DNA from: Empedobacter falsenii
GTDB lineage: Bacteria; Bacteroidota; Bacteroidia; Flavobacteriales; Weeksellaceae
DNA: 64,000 nucleotides
Assembly: GCF_013488205.1 (NCBI RefSeq)
Contig: NZ_CP040908.1
Coordinates: 2,668,001-2,732,000, forward strand
Reading direction: 5' to 3'
The notes under the pieces are model-generated. The model saw only the letters and a list, made by a program, of their open reading frames with translations. It ran no database searches and was not told the origin of the DNA. Position 1 is the first letter of the stretch. Each line of letters opens with the position of its first letter. Below, piece after piece: positions 43,579 through 52,717 of the stretch. A program made the position numbers and the translations under genes.

Positions 43579-44247
43579 ATGAAATATTACCTAACTTATA
43601 TTCTATTTATAATTTGTTCAATTTCTTTTTCACAAAATATTGATGAAAAAAGAGATATACTAATTCATAATCTTTGTAATATCCTTTCCGAAAATAAAAA
43701 TCTTAATGATTTAGATAGAATTAATTTAGTTAATCAAGATGTTAGTTTAATTAAATATTTTAAAGATTTTTCAAAAGATGAAATTCAAGCTGAAGAAGAA
43801 GCTATTTTTTATAGATTTCAAAAAAAATGTAAAGAATACACTGATATAATAAAGAAATTCTCTGAAAAAAATAATGAAAACTGGATTACTTTAGAAAATT
43901 TGCCTAAATCAACAATCAATGATAAAGATTATAATTTAGTAAAGTCAGCTTCTGAATTATATTATTTTGACTACGAAGGAAATAAAACAATTGTAAAAAT
44001 TGAAGATAATAATTGGATTGAATATTTTATTGATGAATCTTTTTCTAAACTAAAATTATATTGGATAAAAAATAATGATTTTAATCTAGAGTTTTTAGAA
44101 AGCAATAATTCAATGAAAAAATCATTTAGTAGAAAAGGAGAAATATATCAATATAGAATTTTAAGTAAAGAGAATAATTATTATTGGATCGCTTATTATA
44201 CAAAAGATCTAAATAATATCGTAAAATTTAAATTATATATTCAATAA
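43579..44247 (+). CDS. Hypothetical secreted protein
   Basis: 222 residues. A Sec signal (MKYYLTYILFIICSISFSQ) is followed by a very AT-biased, Asn/Lys/Glu-rich sequence with no Cys cluster or repeat. The composition is more AT-rich than the neighbouring haem genes. No family is recognised. Confidence 0.6.
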   Translation: MKYYLTYILFIICSISFSQNIDEKRDILIHNLCNILSENKNLNDLDRINLVNQDVSLIKYFKDFSKDEIQAEEEAIFYRFQKKCKEYTDIIKKFSEKNNENWITLENLPKSTINDKDYNLVKSASELYYFDYEGNKTIVKIEDNNWIEYFIDESFSKLKLYWIKNNDFNLEFLESNNSMKKSFSRKGEIYQYRILSKENNYYWIAYYTKDLNNIVKFKLYIQ

Positions 44248-44274
44248 AAAAACCTTCCATTACGGAAGGTTTCT
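44246..44274. terminator. Bidirectional hairpin terminator
   Basis: A 9-bp stem AAACCTTCC / GGAAGGTTT between the hypothetical gene and the end of the haem operon. Confidence 0.8.
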
Positions 44275-44290
44275 TGTTATATCGAGTTTC

Positions 44291-45319
44291 TTAATCTCTC
44301 TTATAATTTACAACAGCTTCTATAAAAGCTTGTGCATTTTCAACTGGAATATTTGGTAAAATTCCGTGACCTAGATTGGCAATGTATTTATAAGGACCAA
44401 AATCGTCAATCATTTCTTTTACCATTTGCTGAATAGTTTCTGGTGGCGATAACAAACGAGAAGGATCAAAATTACCTTGTAACGTCTTTTTGAAACCTGT
44501 AAACTCACGCGCTAATTGCGGCGTAATTGTCCAATCAACACCCAAAGCAGAAGCTTTAGAATCGGCCATTTTCTCTAAAGCAAACCAACAACCTTTTGCA
44601 AAAACTGTTACAGGAACTACTTTAGAAACTTCATTTACAATTTGCTCGATGTATTTCCAAGAAAATTCGTCATAATCTTTTGGCGATAACATTCCACCCC
44701 AAGAATCAAAAATCTGAATCACATTTGCACCATGTTCCACTTTTTTCAACAAATATTGAATCGTAGTTTGAGTGATTTTTTCTAACAATTGATGCGCAGC
44801 AACTGGATTTTGAAAACAAAAACCTTTCGCTTGATCAAAAGATTTAGAACCACGACCTTCCACTGCATAACACAACAATGTCCAAGGCGATCCTGCAAAA
44901 CCAATCAACGGAATATTATTATCCAATTCTTTCTTTGTGATATCCATCGCTGCATAAACGTAACCTAACTCTTCTTCAACATCAGGAATATAAACTTTTT
45001 CTACATCTTGAGCTGTACGAATAGGATTCTCTAACCACGGACCAACACCAGGTTTCATCTCGAAATTCATTCCCATTGCTTGTGGTACAACCAAAATATC
45101 CGAAAAGATAATGGCTGCATCCAACGGAAAACGACGAATTGGTTGAACTGTAATTTCAGCCGCTAATTCTGGCGTTTGACAACGTGTAAAGAAATCATAT
45201 TTATCTCTCAATTCGATAAATTCTGGTAAATAACGTCCTGCTTGACGCATCATCCACACTGGCGGACGCTCTACCTCCTCACCTCTCAATGCTTTTAAAA
45301 GCAAATCATTTTTTATCAT
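44291..45319 (-). CDS. hemE: Uroporphyrinogen decarboxylase
   Basis: 342 residues. It removes four acetate carboxyls from uroporphyrinogen III to give coproporphyrinogen III. Signatures: [16 protein letters not shown] at 19-34 (substrate-binding Arg residues), [15 protein letters not shown] with the catalytic Asp, [28 protein letters not shown], and [15 protein letters not shown]. It is last in the operon hemA-hemC-hemD-hemE and overlaps hemD by 14 bp. Confidence 0.96.
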   Translation of the reverse strand: MIKNDLLLKALRGEEVERPPVWMMRQAGRYLPEFIELRDKYDFFTRCQTPELAAEITVQPIRRFPLDAAIIFSDILVVPQAMGMNFEMKPGVGPWLENPIRTAQDVEKVYIPDVEEELGYVYAAMDITKKELDNNIPLIGFAGSPWTLLCYAVEGRGSKSFDQAKGFCFQNPVAAHQLLEKITQTTIQYLLKKVEHGANVIQIFDSWGGMLSPKDYDEFSWKYIEQIVNEVSKVVPVTVFAKGCWFALEKMADSKASALGVDWTITPQLAREFTGFKKTLQGNFDPSRLLSPPETIQQMVKEMIDDFGPYKYIANLGHGILPNIPVENAQAFIEAVVNYKRD

Positions 45320-45983
45320 TGATGTATTTTTTTATATTTTCGATAACCACTTCCACCAATGGTGTTTGCGCAGTTATAATTTCATGATTTGGATAAACTT
45401 CTTGTATCGCAGAAGTTGTTGTATTTCCGATTGTAAAAATACGCGAACTTTCCGAAATTTCATTTTGTTGATGAAATGCTTTGAATGATAACGGACTAAA
45501 AAAAGCATACGCATCAAAAGTTTCATTTAATTGATAAACAACCTGTTCTGATTGATATGTAATGATTTGATTGACTTCTTGATTTGCTTTTGACAATTCA
45601 TTCACCAACAAATCTCGGCGCGAAGAACCGCACAAGAAATTCCATTTCGGAGAATAATTTCCTGAAATCAATTTCGGAGCTAAATCTTCTGCATAATCTT
45701 CAATCAACACAACCTTTCTGTTTTGCGCTTTTAGTTTTTCTGCCGTTTTTTTTCCAACAACAAAAAAATGACCATTCAATTCCAATCCTTGAATGGCATT
45801 TACTGTATTTTGACTCGTCACAATAAATTGATGAACGGATTCATCAATCTGTGCAGAAATTTCATTTTTCGAAGTCAATTCGATTTGTAAAGTTGGTTTA
45901 CAAACCACCTCAACATCAGTTCCAAATTCTTTTTCAAGTAATTCAGGAGAAATTAACTTCGTGAATAAAATCTTCGTTCGCAC
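45306..45983 (-). CDS. hemD: Uroporphyrinogen-III synthase
   Basis: 225 residues. It cyclises hydroxymethylbilane with inversion of ring D. The family is poorly conserved. Here the call rests on size, the two-domain pattern ([26 protein letters not shown], ...[28 protein letters not shown]), and its place between hemC and hemE. It overlaps hemE by 14 bp and hemC by one base, indicating tight coupling. Confidence 0.88.
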   Translation of the reverse strand: MRTKILFTKLISPELLEKEFGTDVEVVCKPTLQIELTSKNEISAQIDESVHQFIVTSQNTVNAIQGLELNGHFFVVGKKTAEKLKAQNRKVVLIEDYAEDLAPKLISGNYSPKWNFLCGSSRRDLLVNELSKANQEVNQIITYQSEQVVYQLNETFDAYAFFSPLSFKAFHQQNEISESSRIFTIGNTTTSAIQEVYPNHEIITAQTPLVEVVIENIKKYINDKK

Positions 45984-46909
45984 TATTTCGTTCCGATTTC
46001 TTTTTTAATTTCTTCAATCATTTTTGCAGCACCTTGCGCAATACATTCTTCAGCAAATTCGCGACCTTTCGTCAAATATTCATCTGCTTTGAATTGTCTT
46101 TCGATTGAAATCATCTCTTGTCCATCAATTGATAAAATTGCTCCTTTGAACGAGTAATTTTCTTCATCAATTTTTTCAACTAACGCACCAATTGGCGCTG
46201 TACAACCTCCTTCTAAAACATTCAAGAATTGACGTTCTACTGTTGCAAAAAGTTCACATTGCGGATTATTAATATCACTCAAATCAAAACCTTCTTTGGC
46301 AACAATTCCCAAAATCCCTTGTGATGGCGCAGCAATCATCCAATCAATCACTTTATAATGAAGACCTTTTTCTGCCAATTCATCTAAAATTTCTGAACGA
46401 TCCAAACCTGCAAAAGCAAATACAGCTCCGTCCCAATCTGCATTATCTTGCAACTTTTTCAGACGTAATTGCACATTTCCTCGTAAATCTACAATCGTAT
46501 CATTTGGATATTTATGATTCCAAAATGCTTTACGACGCAAAGATCCTGTTGCAATAATTCGGTGTTCTTTCTCGAAAATATCTTCCGATTTGTACACCAA
46601 AATATCCGCAGAACTTGCACGCTCTGGATATGCAATCAACTCTAATGTTTCTGGTAAAACAGTTGGTACATCTTTCAACGAATGAACCGCAATATCCACT
46701 TGATCATTCAACAAAGCAATGTCCAATGAACGCGTAAAAACACCTGTTAAACCTAATGAATAAATGGGTTGTTTTAGATTTGCATCACCTTCAGAAGTAA
46801 TCGGAACGATTTCTGTTGGATGACCTTTTGCCTCAAGAATAGAAGCAACTTTATTGGCTTGCCAAAGCGCTAACGGACTTTGACGTGTACCAATTTTTAT
46901 TGTTTTCAT
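45983..46909 (-). CDS. hemC: Hydroxymethylbilane synthase (porphobilinogen deaminase)
   Basis: 308 residues. It links four porphobilinogen units on a covalent dipyrromethane cofactor. The cofactor Cys is C236 in LEGGCTAPIGA. Catalytic Asp is in DIAVHSLKDVP (residues 72-82). IGTRQSPLALWQAN opens the protein, and IIATGSLRRKAFW (119-130) contributes substrate-binding Arg residues. It lies 7 bp after hemA. Confidence 0.96.
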   Translation of the reverse strand: MKTIKIGTRQSPLALWQANKVASILEAKGHPTEIVPITSEGDANLKQPIYSLGLTGVFTRSLDIALLNDQVDIAVHSLKDVPTVLPETLELIAYPERASSADILVYKSEDIFEKEHRIIATGSLRRKAFWNHKYPNDTIVDLRGNVQLRLKKLQDNADWDGAVFAFAGLDRSEILDELAEKGLHYKVIDWMIAAPSQGILGIVAKEGFDLSDINNPQCELFATVERQFLNVLEGGCTAPIGALVEKIDEENYSFKGAILSIDGQEMISIERQFKADEYLTKGREFAEECIAQGAAKMIEEIKKEIGTK

Positions 46910-46916
46910 GATTGTA

Positions 46917-48164
46917 TTAAGCTTGTTTTAAATGAAACATTTTTTCGATTAACTGAATTGTTTCGTCTGCATTTTCTTTATTTTCAATCAAATAAGAAGC
47001 AAACTGATTTGTAATTTTCTGAATTACTTTTTCAGTTAAAATCGTTTCATTTTCGTCAATGTTTACATTATCTTTTTTCAAATTATTTAAAGCAAAACTC
47101 TGAAAAAAGTCTAATCTATCTTTGAAAGATTGAATAGCAGGAACCAATTCTCTGGTTTCTAACCATTCGTAAAACTCTGTAGAATGCTCCTCTATAATTG
47201 CCAAAGCTTCTGGAATTGCATTGCGACGTTGCGCAATCGTATCATCTACCATTTTAGACAATCCGTCCACATTTACCAATTGAATAGATTCGCGAGCAGC
47301 CAATGTATGAATTACATTTTCTGGAACTGACATATCAATAATCGTCATTTCCTTATCGAACGGAATCATTTCTTCTGTAATCGTGTAATTACTTGCTCCC
47401 GTTGCAACAATTAGAATATCTGTTTTTTGTAATTCTTCTTTTAACTCGCTGTGATCTTTTACGGTAATATCGTATTTCAAACCAAGAACTTCTGCCTTTT
47501 CTTTTGTACGATTGATTAACGTAATGTTTGTATTTGGATAATGTTTGACCAAATTAGCGCATGTATTACGACCAATTTTACCAATTCCGTACAACAAAAT
47601 ATTTTTGTCGACCAAGTTTCCTTGCGTTGCTTGAATAAAATTAACCGCAGAATATGCAACCGAAGCAGAACCGTTACTTAAGAAAGTTTCGTTCTTCACT
47701 TTTTTACTAATTTGGATCGCAGTATTTACCAAACGCTCTAAAAAAGCATTTGATGCGCCTTGTTTTTTGAAACGAGAAAACCAAATTTTGATTTGTCCGA
47801 TGATATCAAAATCACCTAAAATCTGACTTTCTAATCCCGACGAAACACGGAATAAATGTGTAATCGCTTCTTCTCCTTCTTTTACCATCATAAATTGACG
47901 GAATTCATCTGCATTACCTTCTGTATATTTACAATATTGCTCTACGATTTGATCTTCGTTTTCTGCAAAACCATAAAATTCAGTACGATTACAAGTTGAT
48001 ACAATAAAAAAGTTTTCTAAACCATTCGTTTTAGAATCTTGTGTAAACATTTCAACTTGTTCCGGGAAAAAAGTAAATTTACCACGTGTAATGGCGTCAG
48101 CTTTTTCATAACTGATTCCGATTACGTAAAAATTTTCTTCCGTTTTATTACCTCTAATTGCCAT
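46917..48164 (-). CDS. hemA: Glutamyl-tRNA reductase
   Basis: 415 residues. It reduces Glu-tRNA(Glu) to glutamate-1-semialdehyde, the first step of C5-pathway haem synthesis. The nucleophile is C58 in IVSTCNRTEFYG. HLFRVSSGLESQILGDFDIIGQIK and the NADPH-binding LLYGIGKIGRNTCANL (near 190-205) are present, with a C-terminal dimerisation helix. It is first gene of the haem operon. TACTTTTG (48189-48182, minus) is a perfect -7 box 17 bp before the start. An AraC-type regulator is divergent. Confidence 0.95.
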   Translation of the reverse strand: MAIRGNKTEENFYVIGISYEKADAITRGKFTFFPEQVEMFTQDSKTNGLENFFIVSTCNRTEFYGFAENEDQIVEQYCKYTEGNADEFRQFMMVKEGEEAITHLFRVSSGLESQILGDFDIIGQIKIWFSRFKKQGASNAFLERLVNTAIQISKKVKNETFLSNGSASVAYSAVNFIQATQGNLVDKNILLYGIGKIGRNTCANLVKHYPNTNITLINRTKEKAEVLGLKYDITVKDHSELKEELQKTDILIVATGASNYTITEEMIPFDKEMTIIDMSVPENVIHTLAARESIQLVNVDGLSKMVDDTIAQRRNAIPEALAIIEEHSTEFYEWLETRELVPAIQSFKDRLDFFQSFALNNLKKDNVNIDENETILTEKVIQKITNQFASYLIENKENADETIQLIEKMFHLKQA

Positions 48165-48277
48165 TTCTTCAAATACTGATACAAAAGTAGTTTCAAAAGT
48201 CTTCGAAAAATAACTTTAAAAAGAAAAAATAACGCTAAAAATTAAAGTTTGCTTTTTTAGAATAATTATAAATTAAA

Positions 48278-48299
48278 GGTTTATATTTGTATGTAAACC
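48278..48299 (+). promoter_or_regulatory. Palindrome over the -7 box of the AraC-type gene
   Basis: GGTTTA...TAAACC (6-bp arms, 10-bp centre) encloses TATATTTG (48282-48289), the likely -7 element of the regulator gene. A protein bound here would block that promoter, consistent with autoregulation (inference). Confidence 0.4.
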
Positions 48300-48360
48300 A
48301 TTATAAAAAGCGAAGTTGACAATTATCACGTTTTTTATATGACAAACCTCATCATTCGAA

Positions 48361-49239
48361 ATGGATTTAAAAAATACCCATAAAAGTAAAATTAACGAGT
48401 ATAAATTGTCAACAGACGTATTTATCGCTCAAATAGACAACTTTACAGCTTCTACAGACACGATTCTGAAAGGAATTGACAAGCGTTATATACAATTCTA
48501 TTTTTGTACAAAAGGTTCGTTGACATTTAATTTTAATAATGGTATTTATAAAATCAATTTGAACGAAGGAAAAAGTTTTTTGTTCTATTATCCGACATTA
48601 GACATTCCATTATCGCTAAATATAAATGCCGAAAGTAAGGTTTATATTGTGGTTTTGTCTATTCAGAAATTACATCAATTGTTTGCAGAATATCAAATTC
48701 AGAATAATTTGATTTCGAGCATGACGCAAGAAAAATTTTATATTGAACGCGAAATTGGTCCAGCGATAAAATTAGTTTTGAATCAAATTGAACAAATGAA
48801 ACTTTCTCCACAATTTCAAAATTTATTTTTGATTGGAAAAATGTACGAATTGTTCACGCTTTATTTTTCTGAAATCGAAAGTCAAACTGAGCATTGTCCT
48901 TTCTTGAATGATGAAAATGAAGGAAAACGAATCAAAGAAATCAAAGATTATTTATTAGCTGATTTTAAAAATCCGCCAACTATCAAACAACTTTGCGAAA
49001 AATTTTCCATTTCTGAATATCATCTGAAAGAAGGTTTCAAAGAACTTTATGGAACAACTGTTTATGGTTATTTGTTGGATAAAAAACTGGAATTTGCGTT
49101 GCATAAACTAGAAGAAAATCAACAAATGGTAAAAGATATTTCGTTTGAAATTGGTTACGAAAATCCATCACATTTTATATCAGCATTTAAGAAGAAATAT
49201 GGCTTAACGCCTAAACAATACATTAAACAATTTCAGTAA
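48361..49239 (+). CDS. AraC-family transcriptional regulator
   Basis: 292 residues. The N-terminal 190 are a cupin-like sensor domain (LTFNFNNGIYKINLNEGKSF). The C-terminal AraC/XylS double helix-turn-helix lies at about 195-292: PTIKQLCEKFSISEYHLKEGFKELYG and MVKDISFEIGYENPSHFISAFKKKYGLTPKQY. The divergent placement next to hemA suggests control of haem synthesis or an iron/haem response, which is inference. No effector can be named. Confidence 0.9.
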   Translation: MDLKNTHKSKINEYKLSTDVFIAQIDNFTASTDTILKGIDKRYIQFYFCTKGSLTFNFNNGIYKINLNEGKSFLFYYPTLDIPLSLNINAESKVYIVVLSIQKLHQLFAEYQIQNNLISSMTQEKFYIEREIGPAIKLVLNQIEQMKLSPQFQNLFLIGKMYELFTLYFSEIESQTEHCPFLNDENEGKRIKEIKDYLLADFKNPPTIKQLCEKFSISEYHLKEGFKELYGTTVYGYLLDKKLEFALHKLEENQQMVKDISFEIGYENPSHFISAFKKKYGLTPKQYIKQFQ

Positions 49240-49291
49240 AAGTTTAACGATTTCTAATCTAAATATTCCGGTTTAACTACTTATAAATACT

Positions 49292-49299
49292 TACTTTTG
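49292..49299 (+). promoter_or_regulatory. -7 promoter element of the endonuclease gene
   Basis: TACTTTTG, a match to TAnnTTTG, 20 bp before the start codon. Confidence 0.45.
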
Positions 49300-49319
49300 T
49301 CAAATATTTATAAATAATT

Positions 49320-50372
49320 ATGCAAAAATTTTTACTTCTTTTATTTCCTTTTGCCGCTTTTGCGCAGCAACCCGACTATTATGAAGGGATTGATTTTAAA
49401 CAAAATGGAAAAACGATAAAGGAAGAATTACACGATTTAATCAATGCTACGCATCATGCAGTTAGTTATTCGCCTGGAGTTTGGAATATTTTAGATAAAT
49501 CCGACTTAGATTTAGATTCGAAAGGTCGCGTTTTATTGATCTATGGTTTTACTGATAATTCTACTGTTTATGCTGAACAACGCACGCGCGATGTAAACAA
49601 CAAAAACAATACTGGTGGAAATGCAAATGGAAAATGGGAACGCGAACATGTTTTTCCAAAATCATTAGCAAATCCTGTTTTAACGACTAATAATCCAGGA
49701 ACAGGTACAGATGCGCACAATTTACGTGCAGTTGATAGACAATTAAATTCGACTAGAAGTAACAATGCTTATCGTGAAAAATGGGCACAGGATGTGACAG
49801 GACAAGCTAAATTGATCAATGGAGGTTTTTATCCTGGTGATGAATGGACGGGAGATGTGGCGCGAATTATTATGTATATGTATGTACATTATGGGTTGGA
49901 AACCGATCCGCAATTGGTTGCGTACAACAATACGACAACAACCAATAATGATGGAATGCCAGATATGTTTTTGAAATGGAATGTGCAGGATAAAGTATCT
50001 GAATTTGAGAAAGTTCGAAACGAAATTATTGCCGAAACACAAGGAAGTCGAAATCCTTTTATTGATAATCCGTATTTAGCAACATTAATTTGGGGCGGAG
50101 ATAAAGCCGAAAATACTTGGGCTGAATTATCTGCGAACGATTACAATTATCAACAAACGCTTGTAGAAGTTTTTCCAAATCCAACAACAGATAAGGTAAA
50201 AATTAATGCGAAGAATTTTGATTATGTCAATTTATATGATTTTAATGGTCGTTTACTTGGAATTGAATTAGGTTCGGAAGTTAATTTGAAAAATTATCCA
50301 GCTGGAATGTATATTTTATCTATTCACCTAAAAGATGGAAAAATCATCACGAAAAAAGTGATTAAGAAATAA
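49320..50372 (+). CDS. Secreted endonuclease I family protein with T9SS sorting domain
   Basis: 350 residues. A signal peptide (cleavage near AFAQ, residue 15) is followed by an Endonuclease_1 (beta-beta-alpha metal) domain with WEREHVFPKS (H110 as catalytic base) and GTDAHNLRAVDRQLNSTRSN (N134 as Mg ligand), then YMYVHYGLE. The last 70 residues are a T9SS type A sorting domain (VEVFPNPTTDKVKINAKN, LYDFNGRLL, YPAGMYILSIHLKDGKIITKKVIKK). It should be a surface or secreted DNase/RNase used for nutrient DNA. Secretion depends on PorT and the rest of the T9SS. Confidence 0.92.
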   Translation: MQKFLLLLFPFAAFAQQPDYYEGIDFKQNGKTIKEELHDLINATHHAVSYSPGVWNILDKSDLDLDSKGRVLLIYGFTDNSTVYAEQRTRDVNNKNNTGGNANGKWEREHVFPKSLANPVLTTNNPGTGTDAHNLRAVDRQLNSTRSNNAYREKWAQDVTGQAKLINGGFYPGDEWTGDVARIIMYMYVHYGLETDPQLVAYNNTTTTNNDGMPDMFLKWNVQDKVSEFEKVRNEIIAETQGSRNPFIDNPYLATLIWGGDKAENTWAELSANDYNYQQTLVEVFPNPTTDKVKINAKNFDYVNLYDFNGRLLGIELGSEVNLKNYPAGMYILSIHLKDGKIITKKVIKK

Positions 50373-50376
50373 TTTT

Positions 50377-50417
50377 AAACAAAAAATTCCAACTCTAAGA
50401 GTTGGAATTTTTTGTTT
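50377..50417. terminator. Bidirectional hairpin terminator
   Basis: A nearly perfect 20-bp stem (AAACAAAAAATTCCAACTCT with its complement) between convergent genes. Confidence 0.88.
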
Positions 50418-50424
50418 ATTCATT

Positions 50425-50940
50425 TTAACAACCTTCGTTATACATCACGTCAAAAGAAGCTACTTTATCATTTACCAATTTGAATTGTAATATTGAACCT
50501 GCATCTTGATCTTCTACATTAAAATAACGAAAAGCCTTTGTTCTTTTATCCGTTTTATCATCATAACCATCATAAATAGAGATATTCAAGTTTTTGTATT
50601 TTGATAATAATTCATCTAATGAAGAACCAACTTTAATTCCAGACAATGTTTTAAGGCTCGAATCTGTCGATTTTACGCTATAAACAGTCAAATTATTAGA
50701 ACCATTTCCATCTCCGTTCGACGTTAAACCAACTTTATACGTTACACCTTTCGAAACAATTGTCAAATCATCTTCTGGATAACCATATTCATTTAATTTC
50801 AATTTGAATTTTTGTCCAGTCAATTTTTCTAATTCAGACAATTTCATTCCAAGTTTTACGTCATTGATACGAGTTGTAGAAACTTGCGCTTGCAAAGCTA
50901 TTCCAGCTATAAATGCAGCTATAAAAAACATTTTTTTCAT
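50425..50940 (-). CDS. Secreted BamE-like repeat protein, paralogue C
   Basis: 171 residues. Sec signal (cleavage near ALQAQ, residue 19). The mature part has two BamE/SmpA-like half motifs: STTRINDVKLGMKLSELEKLTG near the start and TLSGIKVGSSLDELLSKYK near residue 110. Each is followed by beta-strands. It closely parallels the two genes upstream (50970 and 51454). The function is unknown and it is probably periplasmic. It ends the four-gene minus-strand operon. Confidence 0.7.
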   Translation of the reverse strand: MKKMFFIAAFIAGIALQAQVSTTRINDVKLGMKLSELEKLTGQKFKLKLNEYGYPEDDLTIVSKGVTYKVGLTSNGDGNGSNNLTVYSVKSTDSSLKTLSGIKVGSSLDELLSKYKNLNISIYDGYDDKTDKRTKAFRYFNVEDQDAGSILQFKLVNDKVASFDVMYNEGC

Positions 50941-50969
50941 TTTTATGTATTTAGGTTTTATTCATTATT

Positions 50970-51464
50970 TTAAAGTGTACATTCTTCTGGATTATAAGAA
51001 CTCAATCCTATTGTTGTTACAATTTCATTTTTCAAAGAAAAAGTCAATATTACACCATTTTCTCTATCGTCAATTCTAAATTCTCTGTAATTATTATTCG
51101 ATTTATCCAACAACACATTGTATTTCGACGAATAAGCTTTCCATAAATCCTCCAACGTACTGCCAATACCAATTCCAGATAAGGTTTTAATGTTTTTACT
51201 TGTTGTCGAAATAGAACTTAAATAGGTGTCATTTTCTGTTTTGCTCAAATAACCACTTCTTATTTCGATTGTGTAATCAATTCCTTTTAAAGTTATTTTC
51301 GTTTCTCCTTCATCAACAATTGCAGCAGGTTTTTTACCTAACAATTTTAATACTTCGGACGGACGCATTCCAATTTTCAACTCATTCATTCGTGTTGTAG
51401 AAATCTGACCAAATCCAACTATTGAAAGTAAGAAAAATCCTACTAAAGCTATTTTAGTTTTCAT
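50970..51464 (-). CDS. Secreted BamE-like repeat protein, paralogue B
   Basis: 164 residues. Sec signal (cleavage near GFGQ, residue 19). First motif STTRMNELKIGMRPSEVLKLLGKKP closely fits the BamE/SmpA pattern (GM..xEVxxLLGxP). Second motif TLSGIGIGSTLEDLWKAY is shared with its neighbours, then EFRIDDRENGVILTFSLKNEIVTTIGL. Its start overlaps the end of paralogue A by 11 bp, so translation is coupled. No function is known. Confidence 0.7.
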   Translation of the reverse strand: MKTKIALVGFFLLSIVGFGQISTTRMNELKIGMRPSEVLKLLGKKPAAIVDEGETKITLKGIDYTIEIRSGYLSKTENDTYLSSISTTSKNIKTLSGIGIGSTLEDLWKAYSSKYNVLLDKSNNNYREFRIDDRENGVILTFSLKNEIVTTIGLSSYNPEECTL

Positions 51465-51990
51465 AAATATTGTTATTTAAAAAACCCGATTCATTTGACA
51501 AAACCATTTTTACGACTTTATTATTTTTTAAATAAAAATCTAATGTACATCCATTATCAAGATCATTTATTGCAAAAGCTCTGACCGATTTTGTTTCGTC
51601 ATCTTCAAAAATATCTTGCACCGAAATATCATATTTTTTGTACGCTTTCCATAAATCATCCAACGAACTTCCAATTTTTATTCCTGATAAAGTCGAAAGT
51701 TGAGCGCTAACAGACGAAACCATATAGACTTCGAATTGTTTCGTTTTCAAATTTCTATAATACGAAATATGATATTTAATTCCATTCAACTCAATGTCCT
51801 GTTCAGGCATTTCAGGATTATTTACATCATAAAGAGCTAATTTATTTGGCGTTAAAGCTGCAACTTGTTTTTGTGTCATTTCGTACGAAATATCTCCAAA
51901 TTTGGAAGTCGTTACTTTTTGAGCAAACATTATCGAAGTAAATAGCAAAAAGCATCCTAAAATTGAAAAAAAACGACTAAGCATAAGCAT
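51454..51990 (-). CDS. Secreted BamE-like repeat protein, paralogue A
   Basis: 178 residues from the ATG at 51990. ATG 51984 is also possible, and both lie inside the end of the SH3 gene. Signal peptide to about residue 24 (IMFAQ). First half motif TTSKFGDISYEMTQKQVAALTP is weak, second TLSGIKIGSSLDDLWKAYKKY is strong, with AFAINDLDNGCTLDFYLKNNKVVKMVL following. It is the most divergent of the three paralogues. It overlaps both neighbours in the operon. Confidence 0.68.
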   Translation of the reverse strand: MLMLSRFFSILGCFLLFTSIMFAQKVTTSKFGDISYEMTQKQVAALTPNKLALYDVNNPEMPEQDIELNGIKYHISYYRNLKTKQFEVYMVSSVSAQLSTLSGIKIGSSLDDLWKAYKKYDISVQDIFEDDETKSVRAFAINDLDNGCTLDFYLKNNKVVKMVLSNESGFLNNNIYEN

Positions 51991-52657
51991 TAATTTGAGC
52001 AATATGTTTTACAATTTTCCCATTATCCAACACCCAAAGCGCATCATAAACTCCAGCTCCATCGCTATATGTCCCAAACAAATAATATTGATTTAACTCT
52101 TTATTGTAAGTAAGTTTTGTAGCGGATAAATTTGCGTTATATAAATTGGTAAAATATTCTTTTGGAATGATAATCTCTTTTCCTTTGAATGATATTTTAA
52201 ACGATTTGAATTCTGTTTGAGGAATCATTCCGTCCGAACCAAGAAAATCTTTTTCATCAATCGCATAAACAAAATCACCTTCCTTGAAAATTTTATGCTT
52301 TTTTGAATTAAATGTTTGCGTTTCGAGCTGAATAATATAATCTGCAACCGAAAATTCTATTTTAGAATCATTTGTCGAAGTTGGTGAAATCGATTCAAAA
52401 TCTTCTAATTTTTTGATTCGATCATGGTAAACATAACCAGCTTTTTCAGGTTGATATTCGACCAAATACCATTTCGAATTTTCTTCATCAGAATCAATTG
52501 GATAGATAGAATTTGAATTGACTTTAGCAACAATTTTAGATGAAGTACTTTTTTCATCTCTCACATTTACAAAACCATCTTTATCTTGGACAATCCCAAA
52601 TTGAGCTTGCGCAAAATAGCTTAAAAAAGTAGTAAGAATGAATAAACTTTTTTTCAT
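51977..52657 (-). CDS. Secreted SH3-domain protein
   Basis: 226 residues from ATG 52657 (MKKSLFILTTFLSYFAQAQ, a good signal peptide). A longer in-frame start at 52714 would spoil it. A bacterial SH3 domain follows (GFVNVRDEKSTSSKIVAKV, WYLVEYQPEKAGYVYHDRIKKL, residues about 28-90). The C-terminal 120 residues are beta-rich and not recognised. SH3b domains often bind peptidoglycan peptides. It is first in the operon with the three BamE-like paralogues, which suggests a shared envelope role. Confidence 0.72.
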   Translation of the reverse strand: MKKSLFILTTFLSYFAQAQFGIVQDKDGFVNVRDEKSTSSKIVAKVNSNSIYPIDSDEENSKWYLVEYQPEKAGYVYHDRIKKLEDFESISPTSTNDSKIEFSVADYIIQLETQTFNSKKHKIFKEGDFVYAIDEKDFLGSDGMIPQTEFKSFKISFKGKEIIIPKEYFTNLYNANLSATKLTYNKELNQYYLFGTYSDGAGVYDALWVLDNGKIVKHIAQINAYA

Positions 52658-52717
52658 TTTTTGATTCGATTTTCTTGAAGTAAAGCTAACAAAATCTAAA
52701 CCAAAAATTTTCACGAA

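Noticed and set aside
51454-52002. TTG start at 52002 for BamE-like paralogue A
   Set aside because: ATG codons at 51990 and 51984 give a normal signal peptide; TTG only lengthens it.
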